From positions 873,468 to 937,467 of the forward strand of contig NZ_LN929907.1 in the NCBI RefSeq assembly GCF_001494595.1: a stretch of DNA of 64,000 bases. Reading direction: 5' to 3'. Shown here piece by piece: positions 20,818 to 28,790 of this stretch. The first letter of the stretch is position 1. The number at the start of each line of letters is the position of its first letter. The DNA comes from Mycobacterium sp. M26 (GTDB lineage Bacteria > Actinomycetota > Actinomycetes > Mycobacteriales > Mycobacteriaceae). Below the pieces are notes generated by a model. It was not told the DNA's origin. It did no database searches and was given only the letters and a program-made list of their open reading frames with translations. The position numbers were made by a program, and so were the translations under genes.

Positions 20818-22157
20818 CCGATCCGGATCAGCTTCTTGTTGACGAACTCATCGATGCCGAAGCGGCCGAGCTCGCGCCCGTAACCGGAGCGCTTCACCCC
20901 GCCGAAGGGCAGCTCGACACCGTCGGCACCCACCAGGTTGACGAAGACCATGCCGGCGTCGATCTTGTCGGCGACCCGCTGGGCTTGCGCCTTATCGGTG
21001 GTGAACACATAGGAGCCCAGCCCGAACGGGATGTCGTTGGCCAGCTCGACGGCCTCGTCCTCGGAGTCCACCTTGAAGACCATGGCCACCGGGCCGAACA
21101 ACTCCTCGCGGTAGGTCGGGGAGTCCGGGGTGACGCCGGTGAGCACACCGGGCGGGAAGTAGGCGCCGTTGCGCTCACCGCCGGATACCAGGTTGGCGCC
21201 GTCGGATACCGCCCGGTCGATCTGCTCGGCCAGCCGCTGGGCGGCACCCAGCGAGGACAGCGGGGCCAGCTCGTCGGCGGTGTCGAGCACCTTCTTGGTG
21301 AACTTGTCCAGGAACTCGTCGTAGAGGTCGGCGGCGACGATGAACCGCTTGGCGGCGTTGCAGGCCTGCCCGGCGTTCTCGAAGCGTCCGGCGATGGCGG
21401 CCTCCACGGTGGCATCGAGGTCGTCGGTGCTCAGCAGGATGAACGGATCCGAGCCACCGAGTTCGAGGACGACCTTCTTCAGGTTGCGGCCGGCGATCTC
21501 GGCGACCGCCGCACCCGCACGCTCCGAACCGGTCAGCGAGACACCCTGCACCCGCGGATCGGCGATCGCCGTGGCGATCTGCTCGTTGGTGGCATAGACG
21601 TTGACGTAGGCGCCCGCGGGGAAGCCGGCGTCGTCGAAGATCTGCTGAATGGCTTCGGCCGATTCCGGGCACTGCGGGGCGTGCTTGAGCACGATGGTGT
21701 TGCCCAGCACCAGGTTCGGGCCGGCGAAGCGGGCCACCTGGTAGTACGGGTAGTTCCACGGCATGATGCCCAGCAGCACGCCGACCGGGCCGCGCTTGAT
21801 CACCGCACTGCCCTCACCGTCGAGCAGGTCGATCGGCTCGTCGGCCAGGAACTTCTCGGCGTTGTCGGCGTAGTACTCGTAGATCGCGGCGCTGAAGTCC
21901 ACCTCGCCGAGGGCCTGATCCATCTGCTTGCCCATCTCGCGATGGATGATCTCGGCCAGCTTCTCGCGGCGCTCGGTGTGCAACTCGGCGACGCGCCGCA
22001 CCAGGGCGGCCCGCTCGGCCACGGTGGTGCTCTTCGACCATTCCCGGTATGCCGTGGTGGCAGAAGCCAGCGCCTGCTCGATCTGCTCGTCGGTGGCGGT
22101 CGGATACTCCCGCACGACGTCTCCGGTCTTGGGGTCGACCACTGCGTACAGACTCAT
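20814..22157 (-). CDS. Aldehyde dehydrogenase (succinate-semialdehyde dehydrogenase type)
   Basis: 447 residues, short for the family and similar in build to GabD1-type succinic semialdehyde dehydrogenases. Visible motifs are PWNYPYYQVARFAGPNL, LKHAPQCPESA, SLTGSERAGAAVAEIAG, the base Glu in VVLELGGSDPFIL, the catalytic Cys in NAGQACNAAKRF, and EELFGPVAMVFK. It is the first gene of the operon 22157 to 18147 and is divergent from the XRE-cupin regulator, with 102 bp between the two starts. Its stop overlaps the start of the acyl-CoA dehydrogenase. The substrate is inferred only from family likeness. Confidence 0.85.
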   Translation of the reverse strand: MSLYAVVDPKTGDVVREYPTATDEQIEQALASATTAYREWSKSTTVAERAALVRRVAELHTERREKLAEIIHREMGKQMDQALGEVDFSAAIYEYYADNAEKFLADEPIDLLDGEGSAVIKRGPVGVLLGIMPWNYPYYQVARFAGPNLVLGNTIVLKHAPQCPESAEAIQQIFDDAGFPAGAYVNVYATNEQIATAIADPRVQGVSLTGSERAGAAVAEIAGRNLKKVVLELGGSDPFILLSTDDLDATVEAAIAGRFENAGQACNAAKRFIVAADLYDEFLDKFTKKVLDTADELAPLSSLGAAQRLAEQIDRAVSDGANLVSGGERNGAYFPPGVLTGVTPDSPTYREELFGPVAMVFKVDSEDEAVELANDIPFGLGSYVFTTDKAQAQRVADKIDAGMVFVNLVGADGVELPFGGVKRSGYGRELGRFGIDEFVNKKLIRIG

Positions 22158-22170
22158 GTCCCGTCCTGGT

Positions 22171-22211
22171 GTTTAGTAGTGTAAAACTACAGAAGTTATA
22201 TACCGCTAAAC
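22171..22211. promoter_or_regulatory. Palindromic operator between the ALDH operon and the XRE-cupin gene
   Basis: GTAGTGTAAAACTAC at 22176-22190 is a perfect 5-bp inverted repeat with a 5-bp AT-rich spacer. It sits within a wider pair GTTTAG (22171-22176) and CTAAAC (22206-22211). The stretch is notably AT-rich for this genome and lies in the divergent promoter region. The flanking XRE-cupin protein is the obvious candidate binder. Confidence 0.5.
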
Positions 22212-22259
22212 TTTGGCTCCGCAAGGCCTGCGGCCGATAAGCGAAGGTGAGGTGCCCGG

Positions 22260-22868
22260 ATGTCCCGCAATGCAGCGGCCGCTGACGACATCACGGACAG
22301 CGCCGACGGGTGGATGACCCGGCTTGGCCCCAAGCTGCGCGCGCTGCGCAAGGACCGGGCGCTGACGCTGGAAGCCGTCGCCGACCGAGCGGGTCTGACC
22401 AAGGGTTTTCTGAGTCTGGTGGAACGCGGCCAGACCACCATCTCGGTGCCGAACCTGCTCAAGGTGTGCGACATCCTCGGCGTCTCGCTGGGCTCGCTGT
22501 TCGACTATCCGGAGTCCGCCGTGGTGCGCGACGGCCGCGGCGCGCCCGTGGAGATGGGTGGCAGCGGTATCCGCGAGTATCTGCTGACCCCGCAGACCGA
22601 GCGTCACCTGCAGGTGATGCGCTCGGTGCTACAGCCCGGTGGTGGCACCGGCGGCGCCTACACCCTGGACTCGGAGACCATCTTCGTCTTCGTGGTGCGG
22701 GGTTGTCTGCGACTGATGGTCGACGGGCAGGAGTCGGTGCTCGAAACCGGTGACAGCTATACCTTTTCGGCCCGTGCCGTGCACTCGTGGGACAACCCCG
22801 GTGACGAGGAGTCCGAGGTGTTGTGGTCGATCGTGCCGCCCCTTCCGCGCGCCGGTGGACCTAGCTGA
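22260..22868 (+). CDS. XRE-family transcriptional regulator with C-terminal cupin
   Basis: 202 residues. Residues about 20-75 form an XRE helix-turn-helix (LGPKLRALRKDRALTLEAVADRAGLTKGFLSLVERGQ). Residues about 105-195 form a cupin sensor domain (LQPGGGTGGAYTLDSETIFVFVVRGCLRLMVDGQ, SYTFSARAVHSWDNPGDEESEVLW). Regulators of this build (PuuR, SutR types) control amine, amino-acid or aldehyde catabolism. It is divergent from the aldehyde dehydrogenase operon and probably controls it and itself through the palindrome at 22171-22211. Confidence 0.85.
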   Translation: MSRNAAAADDITDSADGWMTRLGPKLRALRKDRALTLEAVADRAGLTKGFLSLVERGQTTISVPNLLKVCDILGVSLGSLFDYPESAVVRDGRGAPVEMGGSGIREYLLTPQTERHLQVMRSVLQPGGGTGGAYTLDSETIFVFVVRGCLRLMVDGQESVLETGDSYTFSARAVHSWDNPGDEESEVLWSIVPPLPRAGGPS

Positions 22869-22869
22869 G

Positions 22870-23742
22870 TCACAGTCCGGCGACGAAATCCTCTGCGGCC
22901 GATAGCTCGTCGAGGTCGGCCGTGGTCGGGGCCAGGATCACCTCGTCGCACCCCAGTTGTTCGAGCTGGGCCAGGATGTCACGCAGTGCCGCGGGTGAGG
23001 TCGCCCAGCAGCGTTGACTCATCCTCGCGGCGAAGTCCGGGCCGAAGATCATCAGGTAGTCCGCCGCGAAATCCCGGACCCGTTGTGGCGCATCACCGGT
23101 CAGGCCGAACCAGAAGGACGTCTGCACGGTCGGTGTCCCGGATCGCTCGGCGTCCTGCCATGCCCGGCGGAAGGTATCGAAGGTCGCGCCGACGGCGCGC
23201 AGGTCGGGCACCATATCGAAGCCGGCCAGGCCGTCGGCCCAGTGCACCGCGCGCCGTATCGATTTCGGGCCCAGTGACGACGAGAAGACCGGTGGGCCGC
23301 CGGCCTGGACGGGGGCCGGGCCGATCGGCGGGGCACCAGGGGGCCACACCTGCCGCATCGTCTCGACCCGTTCGTCGAGGACCGCCACCCGGCGCTCGAA
23401 GGCCGATGCCTTGCCTGCCAGCTCGTAGTCGTAGGCGCGCATGCCCACTCCGACACCGAGGGTGAAGCGTCCGCCGCTGAGCACGTCCACGGTGGCAGCC
23501 TGCTTGGCCAGCAGCACCGGTTCGTGCAGCGGAGCCAGGGCGATCAGCGACTGGATGCGCACCCGATCGGTGATGACGGCAGCGGCGGACAACACCCCCA
23601 TCAGATCCAGGAAATCCGAGGCCAACCGCTCGCCGGTGGCCAGCGTCGAGAACGGCCCCGCGTCCACTCGGCGGATCCATTCGCACAGCGTGTCGCGGTC
23701 GGCCCCGGCGATGGTCGAGGGGATCGAGAGGCCGATATCCAT
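22870..23742 (-). CDS. LLM-class flavin-dependent oxidoreductase
   Basis: 290 residues of the luciferase-like monooxygenase superfamily, many of which in mycobacteria use F420. MDIGLSIPSTIAGADRDTLCEW is the typical first strand. VRIQSLIALAPLHEPVLLAKQAATVDVLSGGRFTLGVGVG is the family core motif. I chose ATG 23742 because it begins the conserved first strand and has GGAG upstream; the frame extends to 23871 without homology. The cofactor and substrate cannot be told from sequence. It is convergent with the XRE-cupin gene (one base between stops) and divergent from the small gene at 23874. Confidence 0.82.
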   Translation of the reverse strand: MDIGLSIPSTIAGADRDTLCEWIRRVDAGPFSTLATGERLASDFLDLMGVLSAAAVITDRVRIQSLIALAPLHEPVLLAKQAATVDVLSGGRFTLGVGVGMRAYDYELAGKASAFERRVAVLDERVETMRQVWPPGAPPIGPAPVQAGGPPVFSSSLGPKSIRRAVHWADGLAGFDMVPDLRAVGATFDTFRRAWQDAERSGTPTVQTSFWFGLTGDAPQRVRDFAADYLMIFGPDFAARMSQRCWATSPAALRDILAQLEQLGCDEVILAPTTADLDELSAAEDFVAGL

Positions 23743-23873
23743 ACCGCAGAGTCTCCGTTCGCGTCGTGGGGGCGGGGCCCACTGAATGGTGACATGTCGG
23801 GCAATTTCTTCCGAACAGGGCTTTTTCGTGCTGTACTGGCGATACTGAATCCCGCAGGGGGAGGTTGCCAAAG

Positions 23874-24125
23874 ATGGCCAAGTCGGTCAAAGTGTTGCGC
23901 CGCAAAGACGGTGAGCAACCCGTGGAAATCGACCAGCGAGTACGGGTCTATGTCGACACCGAGGATGAGACGCGTGGTGTCGTCGTCGAGGATTTCGGTG
24001 ATCTCGCGGGACAGAGCGTCGACCTCGGTGATACCCACATCGCCGATGCCGCACGCCGGTGGGCTGTGCTGTTGGACAGCGGCACACTGGCTTTCGTCGA
24101 CAGTCACCAGCTAGCGCCCGAGTAG
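23874..24125 (+). CDS. Small conserved hypothetical protein
   Basis: 83 residues, starting MAKSVKVLRRKDG, acidic, with a YVDTEDETRGVVVEDFGDL centre and no signal peptide, membrane segment or Cys. The ATG has a very good ribosome binding site (GGGGGAGG, nine bases upstream), which supports it being a real gene. The last 15 bases overlap the 3' end of the convergent FAD hydroxylase gene. I recognise no function. Confidence 0.6.
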   Translation: MAKSVKVLRRKDGEQPVEIDQRVRVYVDTEDETRGVVVEDFGDLAGQSVDLGDTHIADAARRWAVLLDSGTLAFVDSHQLAPE

Positions 24126-25628
24126 CACTCCCGTCAGCACCTGACATACCTCGTCGACATTTCGTCCCGCCTTCAACACGGTACGGTCCGGCCGCACCAC
24201 GGCGGCGTGCGCGTGGCCGGCATGCAGCCATCCGGCGAGCGCTGACTGCGGCTCGGCGATGACGACGTCTGCGCCACAACGCGCAACCGCCGTGCGTTGC
24301 GCGGCGGTCAACTCCTGATCGACGATCACCGCGAACGCGCCATCGAGCACATCGTCGACGCGCCGGCCGTCGGCTGTCACGGCGTTCGGGCACAGTGTGC
24401 CGCCCAGCTGGCCTGGACCAAAACCGCGGTGTACCAAGGCTGAACGGTGCAGGGCCGGGGTCTGCGAATCAACCACCCGTTCCCGCAGTCCGGGGAGTAG
24501 GTGCATCCGCGGCACGACGATGCGCCGCAACAGATCCCCGACATCACCGCCGGCGGTCATGGACCGGCCCACCATAAGAGCCAGCCCGATCATCCTGCGG
24601 GCGTGCGGCTTTCGCTCCTGCTCGTAGGTGTCCAGGAGGTCCGGGCTCAGTGAGCCGTCGAGCACGCCGGCCAGCTTCCAGGCCAGGTTCATGGCGTCAC
24701 GCAGCCCCGCTCCCATGCCCTGTCCCACGAACGGCGGGGTGAGATGGGCGGCATCGCCGAGCAGGAAGACATTGCCGCGTCGCCAGTGGTCGGCGATCTT
24801 GGCCCGGAAGGTGTACTCCGCGACGCGAATCAACTCGAGCCGGTCATCACCCACCTCGCCGATCCACGGCGCGATGAGCGGTCGCAGTGCGGCCAGCGAC
24901 CGGAAGTCGTCGGCGGTCTCGCCGGGCAGAAGGCGAAACTCCCAGCGGTAGCGCACATCACCGATCTGCATGAACGTGCCCGCCCGGTGCGGATCGCACA
25001 GCTGATGGACGCCGGACCACTGATCGAGGTTGGCACTGGTGGCGACGTCGACAACCAGCCAGCGCTGGTCGAACTTCAGATCACGCATGTCCACCCCGAT
25101 ACGCGACCGCACCAGGCTGTTGGCCCCGTCGCAGCCGAGCACGAAATCGGCCACCACGGTGTGGGTCTGGCCGTCGGTCCGGTCGGCGTAAGTGACGCGG
25201 GTTCGGGCCCCATCCAGATCGACGAGGTCGGTGACTTCGACATTGCCCCGCAGGGTGGCCAGCGGGTAGCGCTCCAGGTTCGTGCGCAGTAGCGCCTCGA
25301 ACTCGGGCTGGTCGAACATGTTGGCCTCGGGATGGCCGTGTCGGGTCCGGCTGTGGTCGCGCTGGAACTCGGCGAGCACCTTGCGCCGGGGATCGATCAA
25401 CCGCAGGCCGAGGGCGGGCCGGGAGATCTTCGCGAACTCCTCGGCGACGCCGAGTCGGTGCACGATGCGGTAGACCTCGTCGTCGAGATGGACGGCACGG
25501 GGCTGCGGGTACACCTCCGCCCAGCGGTCCAGGATCAACGTCTCGACGCCGTGCTGGGCGAGCAGCGTGGCGGCGGTGACACCGGTCGGTCCGGCGCCGA
25601 CGATCACAACCCGATAGGTCCCGTCCAT
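24111..25628 (-). CDS. FAD-dependent aromatic hydroxylase (MhpA-like monooxygenase)
   Basis: 505-residue flavoprotein monooxygenase of the 3-(3-hydroxyphenyl)propionate / resorcinol hydroxylase type. FAD motifs are VVIVGAGPTGVTAATLLAQHG (GxGxxG), VLGCDGANSLVRSRIG (DG motif) and FLLGDAAHLTPPFVGQGMGAGLRD (GD motif). It would ortho-hydroxylate a phenol with NAD(P)H and oxygen, producing a catechol for the nearby extradiol dioxygenase. ATG 25628 is chosen because GAAGGAG lies just upstream; a longer frame to 25646 is possible. A perfect palindrome sits at 25648-25661, directly upstream, and recurs before the dioxygenase gene, linking both to the TetR regulator. Confidence 0.85.
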   Translation of the reverse strand: MDGTYRVVIVGAGPTGVTAATLLAQHGVETLILDRWAEVYPQPRAVHLDDEVYRIVHRLGVAEEFAKISRPALGLRLIDPRRKVLAEFQRDHSRTRHGHPEANMFDQPEFEALLRTNLERYPLATLRGNVEVTDLVDLDGARTRVTYADRTDGQTHTVVADFVLGCDGANSLVRSRIGVDMRDLKFDQRWLVVDVATSANLDQWSGVHQLCDPHRAGTFMQIGDVRYRWEFRLLPGETADDFRSLAALRPLIAPWIGEVGDDRLELIRVAEYTFRAKIADHWRRGNVFLLGDAAHLTPPFVGQGMGAGLRDAMNLAWKLAGVLDGSLSPDLLDTYEQERKPHARRMIGLALMVGRSMTAGGDVGDLLRRIVVPRMHLLPGLRERVVDSQTPALHRSALVHRGFGPGQLGGTLCPNAVTADGRRVDDVLDGAFAVIVDQELTAAQRTAVARCGADVVIAEPQSALAGWLHAGHAHAAVVRPDRTVLKAGRNVDEVCQVLTGVLLGR

Positions 25629-25647
25629 CTGGACTCCTTCACTCAAC

Positions 25648-25661
25648 TGACGAAATCGTCA
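25648..25661. promoter_or_regulatory. TetR-type operator, copy 1
   Basis: TGACGAAATCGTCA, an inverted repeat (TGACGA/TCGTCA) directly upstream of the FAD hydroxylase start and 74 bp from the TetR gene. The identical 14-mer plus flanks (actgacgaaatcgtcacata) recurs at 28458-28471. Confidence 0.7.
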
Positions 25662-25690
25662 CATACGATGACCGCGTCAGTCAAGTCTTT

Positions 25691-25706
25691 CTGATGAAAT
25701 CATCAG
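25691..25706. promoter_or_regulatory. Second palindrome before the TetR gene
   Basis: CTGATGAAATCATCAG, arms CTGATG/CATCAG around AAAT, 29 bp before the GTG start of the TetR regulator. It resembles the TGACGAAATCGTCA sites and is a candidate autoregulatory operator. Confidence 0.55.
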
Positions 25707-25734
25707 TAGTGAGTAAAGGCGGTACGATCAGCCC

Positions 25735-26379
25735 GTGACAGACGAATCCGCACCGTCGATCAACCGCCTTGAGCGGCGTAAACAACGCACCCGCGCGGCA
25801 CTGATCAAGTCGGCGCAGGCGCTGATCGCCGAAGGCAGGCTCAATGTCCCCGTCCTGGAGATCACCCAGGCCGCCGATGTCGGCATGGGGTCGTTCTACA
25901 ACCACTTCGAGAGCAAGGAGCAGCTCTTCGAGGCCGCGGTCAGCGATGTGCTGGACCGCCACGGGGCCGTCCTGGATCTGCTGACCGCCGATATCGCGGA
26001 CCCGGCTGAGGTGTTCGCGTGCAGCTTCCGGCTGACAGGCCGGTTCTTCCGCGCCCGCCCACAGGAGAGCCGGATCCTGATGGCCAACTGGGGAGCGCTG
26101 CTGTCGTCGGACCGTGGTCTGGCACCGCGCGCGACGCGGGACATCAAGGCCGCCGTCGCGGCGGGGCGCTTCGAGATCGATGATCCCGAATTGGCGCTGT
26201 CGGTGGCCGGCGGCGCGTTGCTCGGACTCGGTTATCTGCTGGAGTCCCACCCTGATCGCGATGCGGCGGCGACGGCCGACTCGGTCACCGAGAGTCTGTT
26301 GCGACTGTTCGGGATGTCGGCCAAGGACGCCCGGGCGGTCTGCGCAATGCCGTTGCCGGACATCGACCTTCAGGCGTAG
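25735..26379 (+). CDS. TetR-family regulator of the aromatic catabolic genes
   Basis: 214 residues with a canonical TetR N-terminal DNA-binding domain (RRKQRTRAALIKSAQALIAEGRL, LEITQAADVGMGSFYNHFESKEQLFEAAV) and an unconserved ligand domain. It uses a GTG start. It is divergent from the FAD hydroxylase, and its 3' end overlaps the convergent FAH-family gene by 10 bp. The palindromes at 25648, 25691 and 28458 are its likely targets; a hydroxylated aromatic or ring-cleavage product is the likely inducer (inference). Confidence 0.85.
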   Translation: MTDESAPSINRLERRKQRTRAALIKSAQALIAEGRLNVPVLEITQAADVGMGSFYNHFESKEQLFEAAVSDVLDRHGAVLDLLTADIADPAEVFACSFRLTGRFFRARPQESRILMANWGALLSSDRGLAPRATRDIKAAVAAGRFEIDDPELALSVAGGALLGLGYLLESHPDRDAAATADSVTESLLRLFGMSAKDARAVCAMPLPDIDLQA

Positions 26380-27308
26380 ACCACCGTCATCCGCTGGGTG
26401 CCGAGGTCGATCGCGCCGTCATCGGTACCCACCGATGCCTCGATCACGTCGCCGTTGTGCAGGTACTTCGGATTCTTGGCCTGGCTCTTGAAGAAAGCAT
26501 TCCACTTGACCGCAGGCGGCAACAGATTCGCGATCATGCCGACGATCTTCGGCGGTGCGCTCAGCGCGGTGCCCACCGGTGTGCCGGTGAGCACCAGGTC
26601 ACCGGCGGCGAGGTCCTGGAATCGGCTCAGCGACTGCAATGCTTCCAGAGGCCGGTAGAGCATGTCGCCGTCCACGACGGCGTTCTGCCGTTCCTGACCG
26701 TTGACCCGCAGTCGCAGCCGCAGGTCCCCGAAGCGCTTGAGTTCATCGGCGTCCAGCAGCACCAGTGCCGGCCCGGTGGGGGTGAACGTCGGGTAGGACT
26801 TGGCCTCGTAAAACTGGGTCTGCGGAAGCTGGATGTCGCGCGCCGAGACGTCATTGGTGACGACCAGACCCGCGATGTAGTCGCTGAGATTGGCCTCGGA
26901 AATGATGGTGCCGACCGGGATCTCGCGGCCGATGACCAGGCCGATCTCCACTTCGTAGTCGAGGAACTTCACGTGAGCGGGCTTGGTCACCGGCTCGAAC
27001 GGTCCGCTGATCGAGGCCGAGGACTTGCGGAAGAACGTCAGCGGAATGGTCTTCGGATCCATGCCGGCATCGATCACGTGGGAGGCGAAGTTCGTCATCT
27101 GCGCCACCACCCGGCACGGTGTGGTGACGGGGCTGAGCAGTTCCAGTCCCGCGACGTCGACGGTGTCCGGACTACCCGCCGCGGCATCGATCGCAGCCCG
27201 GTCCGCCAGCAGTTCGGCGGTGGTCTGCGCGGCGGTCGCGATCTTGGCGGCACCCGCCGGGGTGGCAACCCACCAGGCGTCTGCGGTGCGGAGGATGGAT
27301 GTGCTCAT
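26370..27308 (-). CDS. Fumarylacetoacetate hydrolase-family protein
   Basis: 312 residues of the FAH/HpcE/MhpD fold. Metal-ligand features are visible as KFLDYEVEIGLVIG (the ExE motif), VVTNDVSARD, and GDLVLTGTPVG. These enzymes hydrolyse, hydrate or isomerise ring-cleavage products of catechols. ATG 27308 overlaps the stop of the upstream dioxygenase gene (ATGA), fixing the start; the frame extends to 27452 inside that gene and is rejected. Together with the dioxygenase and the FAD hydroxylase it forms a short meta-cleavage pathway; which of the FAH reactions it performs is not resolved. Confidence 0.85.
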   Translation of the reverse strand: MSTSILRTADAWWVATPAGAAKIATAAQTTAELLADRAAIDAAAGSPDTVDVAGLELLSPVTTPCRVVAQMTNFASHVIDAGMDPKTIPLTFFRKSSASISGPFEPVTKPAHVKFLDYEVEIGLVIGREIPVGTIISEANLSDYIAGLVVTNDVSARDIQLPQTQFYEAKSYPTFTPTGPALVLLDADELKRFGDLRLRLRVNGQERQNAVVDGDMLYRPLEALQSLSRFQDLAAGDLVLTGTPVGTALSAPPKIVGMIANLLPPAVKWNAFFKSQAKNPKYLHNGDVIEASVGTDDGAIDLGTQRMTVVYA

Positions 27309-28435
27309 GAGGCTGCAACTTTCAGTAGGCCGATCAGGCGGGTGAGGTCGAACTCGTTCTTGTCGCGAAGGGCGGAGATCATCGAACCGACTTCGTGGCG
27401 GGCGTTTTTCGGATTGGTGCCCAGGAAGTCCTTGGAGGCCGGCGGGCCCCACTGGGCCAGGCCGGACGCGGTGAAGGGCGCCCAGCCGGGTTCCAGTGTG
27501 TTGTCGAACAGATCACCGTCGGCATAGTGCTCCACCAGGAAGCCGTCGGGATCGCGCCAGTAGTCGAACAATTGGCTGCCCTGGATGTGCCGGCCGATGC
27601 CCCAGGAGCGCAGGTACCCGCGCTCCAGGAGATACTCGCCCCCGGCGGCCAGGGCGTCGAGGTCGGCGACCTGAAACGCCGAGTGCACATAGCGATTCGC
27701 GGGCCCGAGGGCCATCGCGAGCGTGTGGTGATCGGTCGGGGTGGAGCCGAGGTCGCAACGGATGAAGCTCATGGTCGGACCGCGGTCCCGCTGGCCGGAG
27801 TAGTAGAGGAAGTCGCTGACGATCAGGCCGAAATGGTCCAGGTACCAGTTCAGCGTCTCGATGTAGGTCGTCGACTGCAGGACGACGTGGCCGAGGCGCT
27901 GCACCGACGCGGGCACCCGCGGCGGGCGCTGGGTGGCGTTGATGCGGGCGTCGTCGTGGCCGAAGTTGAAGGTGTGCGGCTGCTGGGCGGTCAGCGCGGG
28001 CAGCCGGTCGAGACCGCTGACGACCTTGACCGGCGTCCCGTTGGGGTCGGTGAGCTCGACGGCTAGGCCGCCGAGCGATTCCGGCAGCGCCCGGGTGGGC
28101 GCATTGGTGTGCTCGGCCAGGCGCAGCACGTCGATCTCGTCCTGGGCTTCGAACGCCAGGCCGGCGAAGCGGGTGCACGGGCCCTGGCGGATCAGCACAC
28201 AGGGTGCGTTCGGATCAGTTCCGCGCAACTGCAGCTCGTCGGCCGTTCGCTGCGCGACGGTGAAGCCGAAGGCCCGTGCGAATGCTTCGGCCCTGTTCAG
28301 GTCGGGTTTCTCGAATTCGAGCCAGGCCAGCCCGGCCACCTTGATGACCGGATTGCGGGACCGGCCGGGGTGCTCACCCCGCAGGGCACCCTGATCGCTG
28401 TGCAGGTCGTTGTGTGCGCCGACGACGTCACTCAT
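27305..28435 (-). CDS. Extradiol catechol dioxygenase (VOC superfamily)
   Basis: 376 residues with two vicinal-oxygen-chelate repeats, as in 2,3-dihydroxybiphenyl-type extradiol dioxygenases. The N-terminal repeat (WLEFEKPDLNRAEAFARAFGF) is non-catalytic. The C-terminal repeat has His in DHHTLAMALG, a second His in GRHIQGSQLFDYW, and Glu in DPDGFLVEHYADG, matching an Fe(II) facial triad. It would open a catechol ring next to the hydroxyls. The ATG at 28435 has a strong GAGGAGGG site. The operator palindrome at 28458-28471 is 22 bp upstream. It is translationally coupled to the FAH-family hydrolase. Confidence 0.85.
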   Translation of the reverse strand: MSDVVGAHNDLHSDQGALRGEHPGRSRNPVIKVAGLAWLEFEKPDLNRAEAFARAFGFTVAQRTADELQLRGTDPNAPCVLIRQGPCTRFAGLAFEAQDEIDVLRLAEHTNAPTRALPESLGGLAVELTDPNGTPVKVVSGLDRLPALTAQQPHTFNFGHDDARINATQRPPRVPASVQRLGHVVLQSTTYIETLNWYLDHFGLIVSDFLYYSGQRDRGPTMSFIRCDLGSTPTDHHTLAMALGPANRYVHSAFQVADLDALAAGGEYLLERGYLRSWGIGRHIQGSQLFDYWRDPDGFLVEHYADGDLFDNTLEPGWAPFTASGLAQWGPPASKDFLGTNPKNARHEVGSMISALRDKNEFDLTRLIGLLKVAAS

Positions 28436-28457
28436 CGAACCCTCCTCGTTAGATGAC

Positions 28458-28471
28458 TGACGAAATCGTCA
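28458..28471. promoter_or_regulatory. TetR-type operator, copy 2
   Basis: TGACGAAATCGTCA, identical to 25648-25661 including several flanking bases, placed just upstream of the dioxygenase ribosome binding site. The shared site joins two separate transcription units into one regulon. Confidence 0.7.
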
Positions 28472-28518
28472 CATACGACGGAGTTCTCAGTCAAGTGACA
28501 GATTGCACAATCGGATAA

Positions 28519-28534
28519 ATACCCCAGGGGGTAT
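28519..28534. promoter_or_regulatory. CsoR/RicR-like copper operator
   Basis: ATACCCCAGGGGGTAT is a near-perfect inverted repeat (ATACCCC/GGGGTAT) of the form recognised by the Cu(I) repressors CsoR and RicR in actinobacteria. It lies 38 bp upstream of the small exported protein. Neither regulator is encoded in this window. Confidence 0.65.
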
Positions 28535-28571
28535 CATCAAGGTATATCGCCGACAAAGTAAGGAGAGTGCG

Positions 28572-28790
28572 ATGGTGAAAGCCACCACCCTGCTCGGGGC
28601 TGCGGTCGCCTGCGCGCTGATCGGGGGAGCCCCGATGGCGCAGGCCGCACTGGTGTCGCCCACCCCGAGCCCTGGCAAGCAGCAGTCAAGTTCACAGACG
28701 ACACTGGTCGACCCGACGCAGGACTTCTCGATGACCGCGAAGCCCACGGTGAAGGCCACCCCGTACTGGGGTGAGCCCAAGGCCGGTTAG
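28572..28790 (+). CDS. Small exported protein, possibly copper-regulated
   Basis: 72 residues: a signal peptide (MVKATTLLGAAVACALIGG, then APMAQA) and a mature part of about 47 residues with no Cys or His, rich in Pro, Ser, Thr and Lys, ending TPYWGEPKAG. ATG 28572 is chosen for the signal peptide and the AAGGAGAG site; the frame to 28503 would read through the operator. The stop overlaps the convergent sulfatase gene by 4 bp. The function is unknown. The copper-type operator upstream is the only hint, and the lack of metal ligands argues against a metallothionein. Confidence 0.65.
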   Translation: MVKATTLLGAAVACALIGGAPMAQAALVSPTPSPGKQQSSSQTTLVDPTQDFSMTAKPTVKATPYWGEPKAG

